Shown: piece by piece, positions 9,080 through 17,442 of the stretch
How the letters are laid out: each line of letters opens with the position of its first letter
Numbering within the stretch: the first letter of the stretch is position 1
Origin: Photorhabdus luminescens subsp. luminescens
Lineage (GTDB): Bacteria > Pseudomonadota > Gammaproteobacteria > Enterobacterales > Enterobacteriaceae
NCBI RefSeq assembly: GCF_001083805.1
Contig: NZ_JXSK01000006.1
Coordinates: 248,001 to 312,000, forward strand
Direction of reading: 5' to 3'
DNA: 64,000 nucleotides
The notes under the pieces: generated by a model
The model's input: the letters and a program-made list of their open reading frames with translations, nothing else
What the model was told of the DNA's origin: nothing
The model's database searches: none
Translations under genes and position numbers: made by a program

Positions 9080-9808
9080 CAGAGCTTCCTCATGCTGTGG
9101 CACGCGTAATGCCAGAGTATTCAACAAAGCAGCCGGGTTGTGGGATTCTCCCGCCTGCAACATGTAGTTGATCACAGAAACCAGTTGTTCCTGAGTAGTG
9201 TATCCTTCAAGTAATAATGTGACCAATTGCTCAAGCAAATCAGCCAGGTCGCGCTGCCGAATATGTTTCTGTAGCAGCTCGAGCACGGCCACTCGTCTGT
9301 GCTTCATGATTTCGTCGTCGGCAATGACGGTGATATCCACCAACGGGAAATCTTTACTGTAGAGTTCGCTGGCTAGCTCAGGGTCATCAAACTCCTGCAA
9401 CCAGCTCATTGAGTAGGGATATGGACTGACTTTTCCTTGGTAGAATAATATCGGTATTACCAGAGGTAGCGTTTTATGACCAGCATCAAGATGACGTTGC
9501 ATCGCAGCGATCGCATAGCGTAGCAGCCGAAACGCCATATGTTTGTCCGGTGAACTCTGATGCTCAATCAGACAATATACGTAGCCGTCACCCTTACCTG
9601 CTTTCAACGAATACAACACGTCGCTGTAGTATGGTCGAAGATCGTCTTCGATAAAACTCCCTGACGCCAGCTGTAGCGTTTCCAGATCACACACTTTGAG
9701 TAACGCCGGCGGTAGATGAAATTGCAGAAAATCCCTGGCGGTATCCGGATGTGTCAAGAACTGCTTAAAAATAGCATCATGCAATGTAGGCGTAGTGTTT
9801 TTCTTCAT
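8882..9808 (-). CDS. Rpn-family nuclease, copy 3 (308 aa, one repeat)
   Basis: The shortest of the four: only one GIQLGEQK unit remains between GIQK and the conserved tail. The nuclease core (SDVLY, EHQS) is intact. Compared with copy 2 it has few residue differences (ESHNPAALL, LRVPQHEE). With one unit the dimerisation helix would be about 40 residues shorter than in copy 2, a useful natural contrast for testing what the repeats do. Confidence 0.9.
   Translation of the reverse strand: MKKNTTPTLHDAIFKQFLTHPDTARDFLQFHLPPALLKVCDLETLQLASGSFIEDDLRPYYSDVLYSLKAGKGDGYVYCLIEHQSSPDKHMAFRLLRYAIAAMQRHLDAGHKTLPLVIPILFYQGKVSPYPYSMSWLQEFDDPELASELYSKDFPLVDITVIADDEIMKHRRVAVLELLQKHIRQRDLADLLEQLVTLLLEGYTTQEQLVSVINYMLQAGESHNPAALLNTLALRVPQHEEALMTIAEKLRLEGEQRGIQKGIQLGEQKGRKEEAIKIARTMLVNGLDRTTVMKMTGLSEDELAQIRH
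9017..9040 (-). repeat. Single 24-bp unit in rpn copy 3
   Basis: Only one unit is left where copies 1 and 2 have four and six; the surrounding coding sequence is otherwise collinear. Confidence 0.85.
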
Positions 9809-9894
9809 CGTTCATCATATCTTAAAACTCCAAGCTCAACTTTAACACACCCTACAGATGTTCACATAGGGGGCTATTTTATTAACCTTTCCAA

Positions 9895-9924
9895 TAAAAA
9901 AGCGTTAGCTGCTATAGCCAACGC
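9895..9924 (-). terminator. Rho-independent terminator of rpn copy 4
   Basis: Same hairpin plus T run as in the other spacers, 30 bp past the stop of copy 4 on the - strand. Confidence 0.85.
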
Positions 9925-9953
9925 CCTTAATGGGATTCTTACTGGTGCCGGAA

Positions 9954-10163
9954 TTAGTGGCGAATTTGCGCCAGTTCGTCTTCGGAAAGACCGGTCATTT
10001 TCATAACGGTCGTGCGATCAAGACCACTAGCCAACATAGTGCGGGCAATCTTAATACGGCCTTTCTGTTCACCCAGCTGTATACCTTTCTGTTCACCCAG
10101 CTGTATACCTTTCTGAATCCCGCGTTGTTCGCCTTCAAGGCGCAGTTTTTCAGCGATAGTCAT
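9954..10163 (-). CDS. Internal RpnS-type antitoxin of copy 4 (69 aa)
   Basis: In-frame ATG at 10163 with the conserved TGAGGA upstream. It carries two repeats and the four-residue deletion, so its helix register after the repeats differs from the other three by four residues. Confidence 0.55.
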   Translation of the reverse strand: MTIAEKLRLEGEQRGIQKGIQLGEQKGIQLGEQKGRIKIARTMLASGLDRTTVMKMTGLSEDELAQIRH

Positions 10164-10892
10164 CAGAGCTTCCTCATGCTGTGGCATGCGTAATGCCAGA
10201 GTATTCAACAAAGCAGTCGGGTTGTGGGATTCTCCCGCCTGCAACATGTAGTTGATCACAGAAACCAGTTGTTCCTGAGTGGTGTATCCTTCAAGCAATA
10301 ATGTGACCAATTGCTCAAGCAAATCAGCCAGGTCGCGCTGCCGAATATGTTTCTGTAGCAGCTCGAGCACGGCCACTCGTCTGTGCTTCATGATTTCGTC
10401 GTCGGCAATGACGGTGATATCCACCAACGGGAAATCTTTACTGTAGAGTTTGCAGGCCAGCTCAGGATCATCAAACTCCTGCAACCAGCTCATTGAGTAG
10501 GGATATGGACTGACTTTTCCTTGGTAGAACAATATCGGTATCACCAGAGGTAACGTTTTATGACCAGCATCAAGATGACGTTGCATCGCAGCGATCGCGT
10601 AACGTAGCAGCCGAAACGCCATATGCTTATCCGGTGAACTCTGATGCTCAATCAGACAATATACGTAGCCGTCACCCTTACCTGCTTTCAACGAATACAA
10701 CACGTCGCTGTAGTACGGTCGAAGATCGTCTTCGATAAAACTCCCTGACGCCAGTTGCAGCGTTTCCAGATCACACACTTTGAGTAACGCCGGCGGTAGA
10801 TGAAATTGCAGAAAATCCCTGGCAGTATCTGGATGTGTCAAGAACTGCTTAAAAATAGCATCATGCAATGTAGGCGTAGTGTTTTTCTTCAT
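9954..10892 (-). CDS. Rpn-family nuclease, copy 4 (312 aa, two repeats)
   Basis: First gene of the array in reading direction. Two GIQLGEQK units, then the tail reads GRIKIART: four residues (KEEA in the other copies) are missing through a 12-bp deletion directly after the repeats. The nuclease core is intact (SDVLY, EHQS); DPELACKLY replaces DPELASELY. The upstream flank shares about 70 bp with the internal spacers and then diverges at about 10963, which marks the edge of the amplified unit. Confidence 0.9.
   Translation of the reverse strand: MKKNTTPTLHDAIFKQFLTHPDTARDFLQFHLPPALLKVCDLETLQLASGSFIEDDLRPYYSDVLYSLKAGKGDGYVYCLIEHQSSPDKHMAFRLLRYAIAAMQRHLDAGHKTLPLVIPILFYQGKVSPYPYSMSWLQEFDDPELACKLYSKDFPLVDITVIADDEIMKHRRVAVLELLQKHIRQRDLADLLEQLVTLLLEGYTTQEQLVSVINYMLQAGESHNPTALLNTLALRMPQHEEALMTIAEKLRLEGEQRGIQKGIQLGEQKGIQLGEQKGRIKIARTMLASGLDRTTVMKMTGLSEDELAQIRH
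10077..10124 (-). repeat. 24-bp coding minisatellite in rpn copy 4, two units
   Basis: Two units, the second one degenerate at its 3' side as in the other copies. Confidence 0.85.
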
Positions 10893-11068
10893 CGTTCATC
10901 ATATCCTAAAACTCCAAGTTTAACTTTAACACACCCCACATATGTTCACATAGAGGGCTATTCACCTCAACCTCCGGGATCAATTAAACGTTGCTAACTA
11001 AAAACCACATCATGGGCAGTAATAGGATAACCATCAGACCACTTTATTCTTTCTCTTAAATGAAATAA

Positions 11069-11575
11069 CTACACTTTATTATCTTTGGTTTCCCAATTGG
11101 CTGCTAAATCGAGATTTAACTTACCATTAATAGCTGTGTCAATTAATTCACTAAAAGAAGTCGTGAATAATATCAAATTCAATATCACTTTAAACTTTAT
11201 GGACATCAAGAGATTTAGACTCTGAACCATTATTATGACAACAGTATTCTGGTTAGTTGCCAGTTGTGTACCAGGAGGAATAATTGTTGTATGAGATAAT
11301 ATCAAATCTCTAAATATAGTTTCTGCGAATAAAGATATATTTTTCATTGACTTTTTTATCATCATTTCTTCAATAAGACTTTGTTTTTTTAATATTGATA
11401 TTGCCTCGATTGTAAATAATCCTGCCGAGAAATATTCCCCGAATCTTTTCTTCCAGTTAAAAAATTCTCGATCCTGCTCACAAAACGACATATTTTCCTG
11501 AACAGGAGAGTCGAAATTTATATCTATGTGTCTAATTACTCTTTTATTTTTATTTTTTAGTTGAAAAATTAACAT
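11069..11575 (-). CDS. Hypothetical protein (168 aa), possibly decayed
   Basis: I do not recognise this protein. It is AT-rich, with a charged N-terminal half (NWKKRFGEYF) and a hydrophobic stretch around residues 113-139. No convincing ribosome-binding site precedes the ATG, and no neighbour is linked to it: the rpn array ends upstream on one side and an aldehyde dehydrogenase diverges on the other. The frame is long for chance in such AT-rich DNA, so a real or recently broken gene is possible. Confidence 0.35.
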   Translation of the reverse strand: MLIFQLKNKNKRVIRHIDINFDSPVQENMSFCEQDREFFNWKKRFGEYFSAGLFTIEAISILKKQSLIEEMMIKKSMKNISLFAETIFRDLILSHTTIIPPGTQLATNQNTVVIIMVQSLNLLMSIKFKVILNLILFTTSFSELIDTAINGKLNLDLAANWETKDNKV

Positions 11576-11645
11576 CTATATAGTAATTGAATATATTAAG
11601 TTATAGGTTATATTTTATATTATCCAATCCATTAGGGAGAGATTT

Positions 11646-13076
11646 ATGGCGGTACCAACGCTCAGGCATTTTATTAATAGTCAGTATGTTGAATCTAAAG
11701 GTTCCGAATATTTTGATCTAGTAAGCCCGGTCACTGGTGAAATTTATGCTCGTTCTCCTAACGCGACTGTAGCGGATGTTGATGAAGCTTATGCAGCGGC
11801 TAAAGAGGCATCCAAGATCTGGCGGCGCAGTACACCGTCAGCACGTCAGAAAGCATTACTGGCATTAGCCGATGCGGTGGAAAAAAACGCTGAGCGCCTG
11901 ATCGAAGCGCAAAGCCGCAATACGGGGCAGCTCAAGCATCTGATTGCCTCTGAGGAAGTTGCGACGTCAGTAGATCATATCCGTTTCTTCGCTGGCGCCG
12001 CCCGTTTTCTAGAAGGTAAAGCGACTGCTGAATATCTTCCTGATATGACGACCAGCATCCGGCGCGAACCACTAGGCGTGGTGGGGCAAGTGACGCCGTG
12101 GAACTACCCGCTGATGATGGCAGTATGGAAGATAGCGCCTGCGCTGGCAGCGGGGAATACTGTGGTGCTCAAACCGAGCGATACCACGCCGGAAAGTACT
12201 CTGTTGCTGGCTGAACTGGCCGCTCCGTTCTTCCCTATAGGCGCATTCAACGTGGTGTTGGGTAATGCCAGCGCGGGCGCTCTGGTTGTTTCACACAAAA
12301 CGCCAGCTATGGTTTCCATCACGGGTTCCGTGCGCGCAGGTTTGCAGGTTGCCTCTTCGGCGGCGGCTAATCTCACCAGAGCGCATTTGGAGCTAGGCGG
12401 CAAAGCGCCAGTGGTTGTTTTCGCCGATGCGGATATGGACAAAGCGGTGGAGACCATTGTTACTGCGGGGTATTTCAATGCGGGTCAGGATTGTACGGCA
12501 GCCTCGCGTGTGCTGGTGCATGAGTCTGTTTACGATACCTTTGTCGCCAAACTGGCGGCGGCAGCTAAAGCTACCCGCTTTGGCTCTCCGGAAGATAAAG
12601 AGGCGCTGTATGGGCCGCTCAATAATGCTCGTCAGTTGGAGCAGGTCAAAGGGTTTATTGCGCGTTTGCCCGCTCATGCCTGTATCGAAACAGGAGGCCG
12701 TCAGGCCGAACGTTCGGGTTATTACTTTGAACCTACGGTAATTACCGGTCTGGAACAGCACGACGAAGCAATCCAGACTGAGATTTTCGGCCCGGTTATC
12801 ACGGTGCAGAAGTTCCGCGATGAACAGGATGCCATAGAGAAAGCTAACGACGTGAAATATGGATTGGCCGCCAGTGTCTGGACTCGCGACCATAGCCGCG
12901 CGTTGCGCCTATCACGTGAACTCGATTCCGGTACCGTCTGGATTAACACCCATATTCCTCTTACGGCAGAAGCGCCGCACGGCGGCTTCAAGAGCTCTGG
13001 ATATGGTAAAGATCTGTCGGCTTATGGCTTCGATGAATATACGCGTATCAAACACGTGATGAGTTCCAACGACTGA
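11646..13076 (+). CDS. NAD-dependent aldehyde dehydrogenase (aminobutyraldehyde type)
   Basis: Complete 476-residue ALDH. Visible motifs: TPWNYPLMMAVWKIAPALAA (cofactor-site Asn), LKPSDTTPEST, ITGSVRAG (NAD loop), LELGGKAP with the general-base Glu, GQDCTAAS with the nucleophile Cys, and EIFGPV near the C-terminus. The overall sequence fits the gamma-aminobutyraldehyde/betaine aldehyde group, which oxidises omega-amino aldehydes to acids such as GABA. A GGGAGAG ribosome-binding site precedes the ATG. It is followed after 15 bases by a SnoaL-like gene and then by a GABA aminotransferase and an amine oxidase, which supports a role in putrescine or related polyamine breakdown. Exact substrate is inferred from this context. 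Confidence 0.9.
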   Translation: MAVPTLRHFINSQYVESKGSEYFDLVSPVTGEIYARSPNATVADVDEAYAAAKEASKIWRRSTPSARQKALLALADAVEKNAERLIEAQSRNTGQLKHLIASEEVATSVDHIRFFAGAARFLEGKATAEYLPDMTTSIRREPLGVVGQVTPWNYPLMMAVWKIAPALAAGNTVVLKPSDTTPESTLLLAELAAPFFPIGAFNVVLGNASAGALVVSHKTPAMVSITGSVRAGLQVASSAAANLTRAHLELGGKAPVVVFADADMDKAVETIVTAGYFNAGQDCTAASRVLVHESVYDTFVAKLAAAAKATRFGSPEDKEALYGPLNNARQLEQVKGFIARLPAHACIETGGRQAERSGYYFEPTVITGLEQHDEAIQTEIFGPVITVQKFRDEQDAIEKANDVKYGLAASVWTRDHSRALRLSRELDSGTVWINTHIPLTAEAPHGGFKSSGYGKDLSAYGFDEYTRIKHVMSSND

Positions 13077-13091
13077 CACAGGACATCCGTA

Positions 13092-13865
13092 ATGATTCAG
13101 AATAGATCTCCACGCGACTTGGTGTCGCGTGCGCACCATGAGCTGTTTACTGACCGTGATGTAGGGGCGCTTGAGCGTTATTTTGCGCCGCATTTCATCG
13201 AACATTCCCCGTTGGTCAAAGATGGTCTTGCCGGATTGCGTGAGCTGGTCTGGACACATCCTGAACTGCGCCACGAAACGTATCGTGTACTGCAAGATGG
13301 TGATCTGGTCGCCATCCACGGTCGTTTTACGGGATTAGATGATTGGCCGTTAGTCGGTTTCGATCTGTATCGGGTTGCCGACGGCTTAATCGTAGAGCAC
13401 TGGGACGGCCTGGCGCCGCAGGCTGCACCCAACGCCAGTGGCCGGACTCAGTTAGACGGCCCGACTGAAGCAGGCCATGACCATGACCGAGAGAAGAATC
13501 GCGAGCTGGTGGTCAACTTTTTTACACGTACCCTGATCGAGGGTCACTACGAAGAGTTTGGAAACTACACGAATGGTGAATTGTTTCACCAGCACAGCCC
13601 CGATATTCCCGATGGTACGGCAGCAGTCACCTCGTTTCTTAAGCAACTTAGGGATGAGGGGCAAGGTCTGCATTACACTAAAATTCACCGTACAGTAGCT
13701 GATGGGCAGTTTGTTCTGACTCATTCGGAGGGGAGTATCGCCGGAATGCGTCACAGCTACTTCGAGCTATGGCGCATTGAGAACGGCAAAGTGGCTGAAC
13801 TTTGGGATGCTATCACCCCGGTACCGGAGGACGCAAAAGCGCTGCATCGCCACGGTATTTTTTAG
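13092..13865 (+). CDS. Tandem SnoaL-like (NTF2-fold) protein (257 aa)
   Basis: Two similar NTF2/SnoaL-like halves, about residues 5-115 and 130-250. Each has the pattern helix, FIEHSP (first) or LFHQHSPDIPDG (second), and a final strand with VEHWD or VAELWDAI. Family members include polyketide cyclases, ester hydrolases and putative aldol-condensing enzymes acting on small hydrophobic substrates. Its reaction here is unknown. The 15-bp spacing to the aldehyde dehydrogenase gene indicates co-transcription. After its stop there are 256 bp without a gene I can support before gabT. Confidence 0.75.
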   Translation: MIQNRSPRDLVSRAHHELFTDRDVGALERYFAPHFIEHSPLVKDGLAGLRELVWTHPELRHETYRVLQDGDLVAIHGRFTGLDDWPLVGFDLYRVADGLIVEHWDGLAPQAAPNASGRTQLDGPTEAGHDHDREKNRELVVNFFTRTLIEGHYEEFGNYTNGELFHQHSPDIPDGTAAVTSFLKQLRDEGQGLHYTKIHRTVADGQFVLTHSEGSIAGMRHSYFELWRIENGKVAELWDAITPVPEDAKALHRHGIF

Positions 13866-14121
13866 CGTTGATCGATACCCGGCGCGGATGTCATGGCGGC
13901 AGCTTCGTATGTCAGGTTCCCGTTGAGACAATGCAGAAATATTACCTGTTGCGGTTGATGGCTTCAGGTGAACTGGCGGATTTCAGCGAATCTCACTGTG
14001 CAGTGATCGGTCACAGCGCGAAGCTTGTGGTCGCGATGCTCTACCAGCTCTGGGAGCTATTCACATCGGGCGTCTGTCTGTTGAAGCCCGTTTATTTCAG
14101 ATTGCTGAGGAGGTTTCATTT

Positions 14122-15398
14122 ATGACTGAATCTATGTTAGCCAAAAGACGCAGCGCGGCTATTGCAAAAGGCGTGGGCGTGACCACACAAATCTATGCGG
14201 AGCGTGCGGAAAACGCTGAAATTTGGGACGTTCAAGGGCAGCGTTATATCGATTTTGCCGCCGGTATCGCCGTGGTGAATACCGGTCATCGCCATCCGCG
14301 CGTTATCGCGGCAGCCAGAGAACAACTGGAACAGTTTACCCACACCTGTCATCAGGTGGTGCCCTACGAAAATTATGTGGCGCTGGCCGAACGTCTGAAC
14401 CGCTTGGTGCCTGGTAATTTTGCGAAGAAGACCGTCTTTGTCACTACCGGGGCCGAGGCGGTGGAAAATGCAGTGAAGATCGCGCGTGCCGCTACCGGGC
14501 GCAGTGGCGTGGTAGCTTTCAGCGGCGCTTTTCATGGCCGTACCTTCCTCGGTATGTCATTAACCGGCAAAGTTGCACCGTACAAAATGGGGTTCGGCCC
14601 GCTGGTTAGTGATGTTTACCGTGTTCCGTTTCCGATCGGGTTGCATGGCATTAGTGTGGAACAAACGCTGAATGCGCTGGAAAATCTCTTTAAAGTTGAT
14701 ATTGAGCCCACGCGCGTTGCTGCCATCATCATCGAACCGGTACAGGGCGAAGGTGGTTTCTATCCTGCTCCTCCCGAGCTGCTCAAAGCTTTGCGTGAGA
14801 TCGCCGATTGCTACGGCATTGTACTTATCGCCGATGAGATCCAGACCGGTTTCGCGCATACTGGCAAACTGTTTGCTATGGAGCATCATGAGGTTGTTGC
14901 CGATCTGACCACGATGGCGAAAGGTCTGGCGGGCGGTTTGCCGCTGGCGGCTGTAACGGGACGTGCAGAGTTGATGGACGCTGTAGTGCCCGGTGGTCTG
15001 GGGGAACTTATGGTGGTAATCCAGTGGCGATTGCGGCCGCCCATGCGGTGCTAGATGTGATCGAAGAAGAAAAGCTGAATGCGCGGGCGACGCAGTTGGG
15101 AGACCAGCTAAAACAGCGTCTGCATGAACTGCGACCACGTGTCCCGCAGATCGCCGACGTGCGTGGGCTTGGGCTGATGATTGCGGTGGAGTTTAACCAT
15201 GTGGACAGTCAGGAACCCGATGCCAGCTTTACCAACGCGGTACGTCAGAAAGCGCTGGAGCGTGGTCTGATCCTGTTGATGTGCGGTATACACGGCAACG
15301 TGATCCGTTTCCTTCCGCCGCTGACCATACAAGATAACGTTTTTAATGAAGCGCTCAACATTCTGGAGTCTGTGCTGCTCGATCTGACAGGACAGTAG
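14122..15398 (+). pseudogene. gabT: 4-aminobutyrate aminotransferase with one-base frameshift near 15000
   Basis: Closely follows E. coli GabT from the start (RRSAAIAKGVG, AERAENAEIWDV, NTGHRHPRVI, VTTGAEAVENAVKIARAATGR, FSGAFHGRT, IEPVQGEGGFY, LIADEIQTG, and MAKGLAGGLPLA with the PLP-binding Lys). At 15000-15004 there are five G where six are needed to read GLGGTYGGNPVAIAA; after that the product continues cleanly in the +1 frame to 15398 (DVRGLGLMIAVEF, GLILLMCG). The missing base shortens the protein to 310 residues without the C-terminal domain. Cause may be a real deletion in a G run or a sequencing error. A strong GAGGAGG precedes the ATG. Role: transfers the amino group of GABA (or a similar omega-amino acid) to 2-oxoglutarate. 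Confidence 0.85.
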
Positions 15399-15431
15399 AT
15401 AGAACCTGCTGCCTCACAAGAGGGGATAACA

Positions 15432-15800
15432 ATGTGCTGGTATTTAAAGGTATTAAAGAACTATGCATGCTTCAGAGGGCGAGCCGGGCGTAAGGAGTTC
15501 TGGTGCTTCGTTCTGTTCCAGATCCTGGCTGTATTTATTATCTCTTTCCTTGAAAGATACTTTGCCGTTGCCAATCCTGAAGTTTATATGGGCTGGTTCA
15601 GCGCTGTCTATTTGTTGCTCACGTTTTTGCCCACGTTAGCAGTGAATGCCCGCCGCCTACACGACATCAACTGTAGCGCTTGGTGGTTATTGCTGCATCT
15701 CATACCGTGTATCGGCACTGTTATTCTGCTGATTCTCGCTGGTCTGAAAGGGAGCTCTGGCGGCAATAAATACAACTCAGATAGCCAAACTCACTCATAG
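15432..15800 (+). CDS. DUF805 inner-membrane protein (122 aa)
   Basis: The N-terminal motif FRGRAGRKEFW and the later ARRLHDINCSAWWLLL are diagnostic of the DUF805 (YhaH/YhaI-like) family. Three or four hydrophobic segments follow in a short protein of the usual 110-140 residues. Function of the family is unknown. It stands 33 bp after gabT and 58 bp before the FAD oxidoreductase, inside the same run of + strand genes, so it may be a small membrane accessory of that operon. Confidence 0.85.
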   Translation: MCWYLKVLKNYACFRGRAGRKEFWCFVLFQILAVFIISFLERYFAVANPEVYMGWFSAVYLLLTFLPTLAVNARRLHDINCSAWWLLLHLIPCIGTVILLILAGLKGSSGGNKYNSDSQTHS

Positions 15801-15858
15801 GGAAACTCTCCAGACCAGGCCAGCGGGTGGATTTCAAGATCACGACAGGAGTACTGAA

Positions 15859-17400
15859 ATGATAATGAATAGAAGAGACTTTATTGCTACCGTCGCGACG
15901 CTCGCCGGGGCGGGAGTGCTTTCATCCATACTTCCCAACTTATCCCTGCTCGCCCGGACTTTAACCGAGGCTGATGCTTCGGCCATCAATGTTGATAAGC
16001 TCCGGCCGACACTGTTGCAGGATGCGCAGCATAGAGCTAGCCGGTTGGGGTTGGATCCGCGCATCTGGAGCTGGCATAAAGACGCTGCTGCTGACGCCAT
16101 GCCAGCCAACTATTATGAAGCTTCTTTGGCTGACTGGCCGGCTTTTGGAAGCTTGCCTGGAGACCAGAACTGTGAGGTTGTGGTTATCGGCGGTGGGTTG
16201 CTGGGCGCTTCCACGGCATTGCATCTTGCTGAGGCGGGAGTGGACGTGATTCTGGTTGAAAAGGATAACATTGGTTCAGGAGCTTCTGGCCGCAACGGGG
16301 GACAGATGACCCCTGGGTTTGCACGTTGGGAAGCTAAAACCGTTCTGGAAAAACTTTCATTCGATGAGGCTAAACGCTTATGGCGTTTTGCATCTATTGA
16401 AGCGATGAATCTCGTGGATGAACTCCGTGAGCGTTATAGTTTCGAATGTGATCGCAAATATGGTCATGTCACTGCTGCGGTGCACGCAGGCCATATGGGG
16501 CCGTTGGTGGCTAATGCCGATGCCCGGCGCCAGTTGGGAGATACGGCGATGAAGGTTATCGGACCGCACGAATTGCAGGAAGAGTATGTGCGTTCGGGCA
16601 TCTACCACGGAGCAAATATCGACAGTATCGGCGGGCAGGTCCAACCTCTGGCGCTGTTGCGTGGTCTGGTTTATGGTTTCGCCAGACTGGGCGGGCGAAT
16701 CTATGACAGCACGAAAGTGAAGAGCATCAAGCAGGATGCTGGCGGCACAGTCGTAGAAACTGAGCGGGGGATTATCAGGGCAAGTAAAGCTGTGGTATTG
16801 GGTGTGCATGTCTCCACGGGTGAGTTTATCTCCGGCCCTTCCACTACGATGCCTTTTTTCTCCTACGTGGCGGTAACGCCGCCGTTGCCAGTGGATGTCA
16901 AAGAGCTGATCCCGTCAGATCTGCCGGTCTACGATACACAGTTACAAGTTGATTACTATCGTGCGGTGCGCAACAACCGCCTGCTGTTCGGTGGACAGGG
17001 TACTGGCAACTCTTGGTCGCCGCGTGATGTGAACAACTATCTGCTTGAGCGAATCAGAACCGTGTTCCCGCAGTTGGAAAAAGCCGAACTGGAATATTCT
17101 TGGGGCGGGATCAGCGATCTGACCCTGAACGGCGCCATTGATGCCCGCAAGAGCGGTGACAGAGTACCCGTGTATATGGTACATGGTTGGAGTGGTCATG
17201 GAGTGGCGCAGACGGTGCGCATTGGCAAAGCTATCAGCGACGATCTTACCAGACGCAATGACGACTTTACCATGCTTACCCGCATTGACCACGTGAATCT
17301 CCCGTTGGGTTCCTATCTCTCTCCGGTAGCCATTCCGTTGGCTAAGGGGGTTTTGGGAGTAATAAGTACGTTTAATCCGGCAGATATGGTTTCGTTCTGA
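15859..17400 (+). CDS. FAD-dependent amine oxidoreductase (PuuB-like) with Tat-type leader
   Basis: The N-terminus NRRDFIATVATLAGAGVLSS is a twin-arginine leader: RR, then hydrophobic core, then a region with no early charged residues. The FAD Rossmann motif VVIGGGLLGASTALHLAEAG starts near residue 108 and is followed by the DAO-family signature GSGASGRNGGQMTPGF, much like gamma-glutamylputrescine oxidase (about 85 residues longer at the N-terminus). The C-terminal FAD motif is VYMVHGWSGHGVAQT. AGGAG precedes the ATG. Together with the aldehyde dehydrogenase and GabT it would make an amine-to-GABA-to-succinate semialdehyde route. A periplasmic amine oxidase would be an odd partner for cytoplasmic PuuA-type chemistry, so the substrate may be an unmodified amine. 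Confidence 0.85.
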   Translation: MIMNRRDFIATVATLAGAGVLSSILPNLSLLARTLTEADASAINVDKLRPTLLQDAQHRASRLGLDPRIWSWHKDAAADAMPANYYEASLADWPAFGSLPGDQNCEVVVIGGGLLGASTALHLAEAGVDVILVEKDNIGSGASGRNGGQMTPGFARWEAKTVLEKLSFDEAKRLWRFASIEAMNLVDELRERYSFECDRKYGHVTAAVHAGHMGPLVANADARRQLGDTAMKVIGPHELQEEYVRSGIYHGANIDSIGGQVQPLALLRGLVYGFARLGGRIYDSTKVKSIKQDAGGTVVETERGIIRASKAVVLGVHVSTGEFISGPSTTMPFFSYVAVTPPLPVDVKELIPSDLPVYDTQLQVDYYRAVRNNRLLFGGQGTGNSWSPRDVNNYLLERIRTVFPQLEKAELEYSWGGISDLTLNGAIDARKSGDRVPVYMVHGWSGHGVAQTVRIGKAISDDLTRRNDDFTMLTRIDHVNLPLGSYLSPVAIPLAKGVLGVISTFNPADMVSF

Positions 17401-17442
17401 ACAGAGGACAGAGGACAGAGGACAGAGGACAGAGGACAGAGG
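17401..17442 (+). repeat. Heptanucleotide repeat, six copies of ACAGAGG
   Basis: Six perfect 7-bp units begin directly after the stop codon of the oxidoreductase gene, followed by a partial unit. Seven is not a multiple of three, and the tract lies in the 226-bp gap upstream of the MFS gene, so copy changes would alter spacing rather than protein. Confidence 0.95.

Larger units (their letters stand above)
6505..10963 (-). repeat. Four-copy tandem array of rpn units
   Basis: The unit (gene plus ~145-bp spacer) is repeated head to tail. Distances between successive stop codons are 1144, 1192 and 1072 bp, which equal 1048 plus 24 times 4, 6 and 1: the units differ in length only by the number of internal 24-bp repeats. 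The left edge is near 6505, where copy 1 keeps only TATAGCCAACGC of the terminator hairpin. The right edge is near 10963, where similarity to the spacer ends. The near identity of all copies points to recent amplification or ongoing gene conversion. Confidence 0.9.

Noticed and set aside
6681-10124. CRISPR-like or antisense Cys-rich ORFs in the 24-bp repeats
   Set aside because: The repeats are directly tandem without spacers and lie in frame in the rpn genes. The opposite-strand frames exist only because the unit length is a multiple of three.
6546-10892. The rpn array as an insertion sequence cluster
   Set aside because: The old family name is transposase, but no terminal inverted repeats or target duplications are seen, and the copies sit in strict tandem with their own terminators.
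13802-14125. A 107-codon + strand frame over the SnoaL-like gene end and the gap before gabT
   Set aside because: Starts inside a well-supported gene, has no ribosome-binding site and resembles nothing I know.
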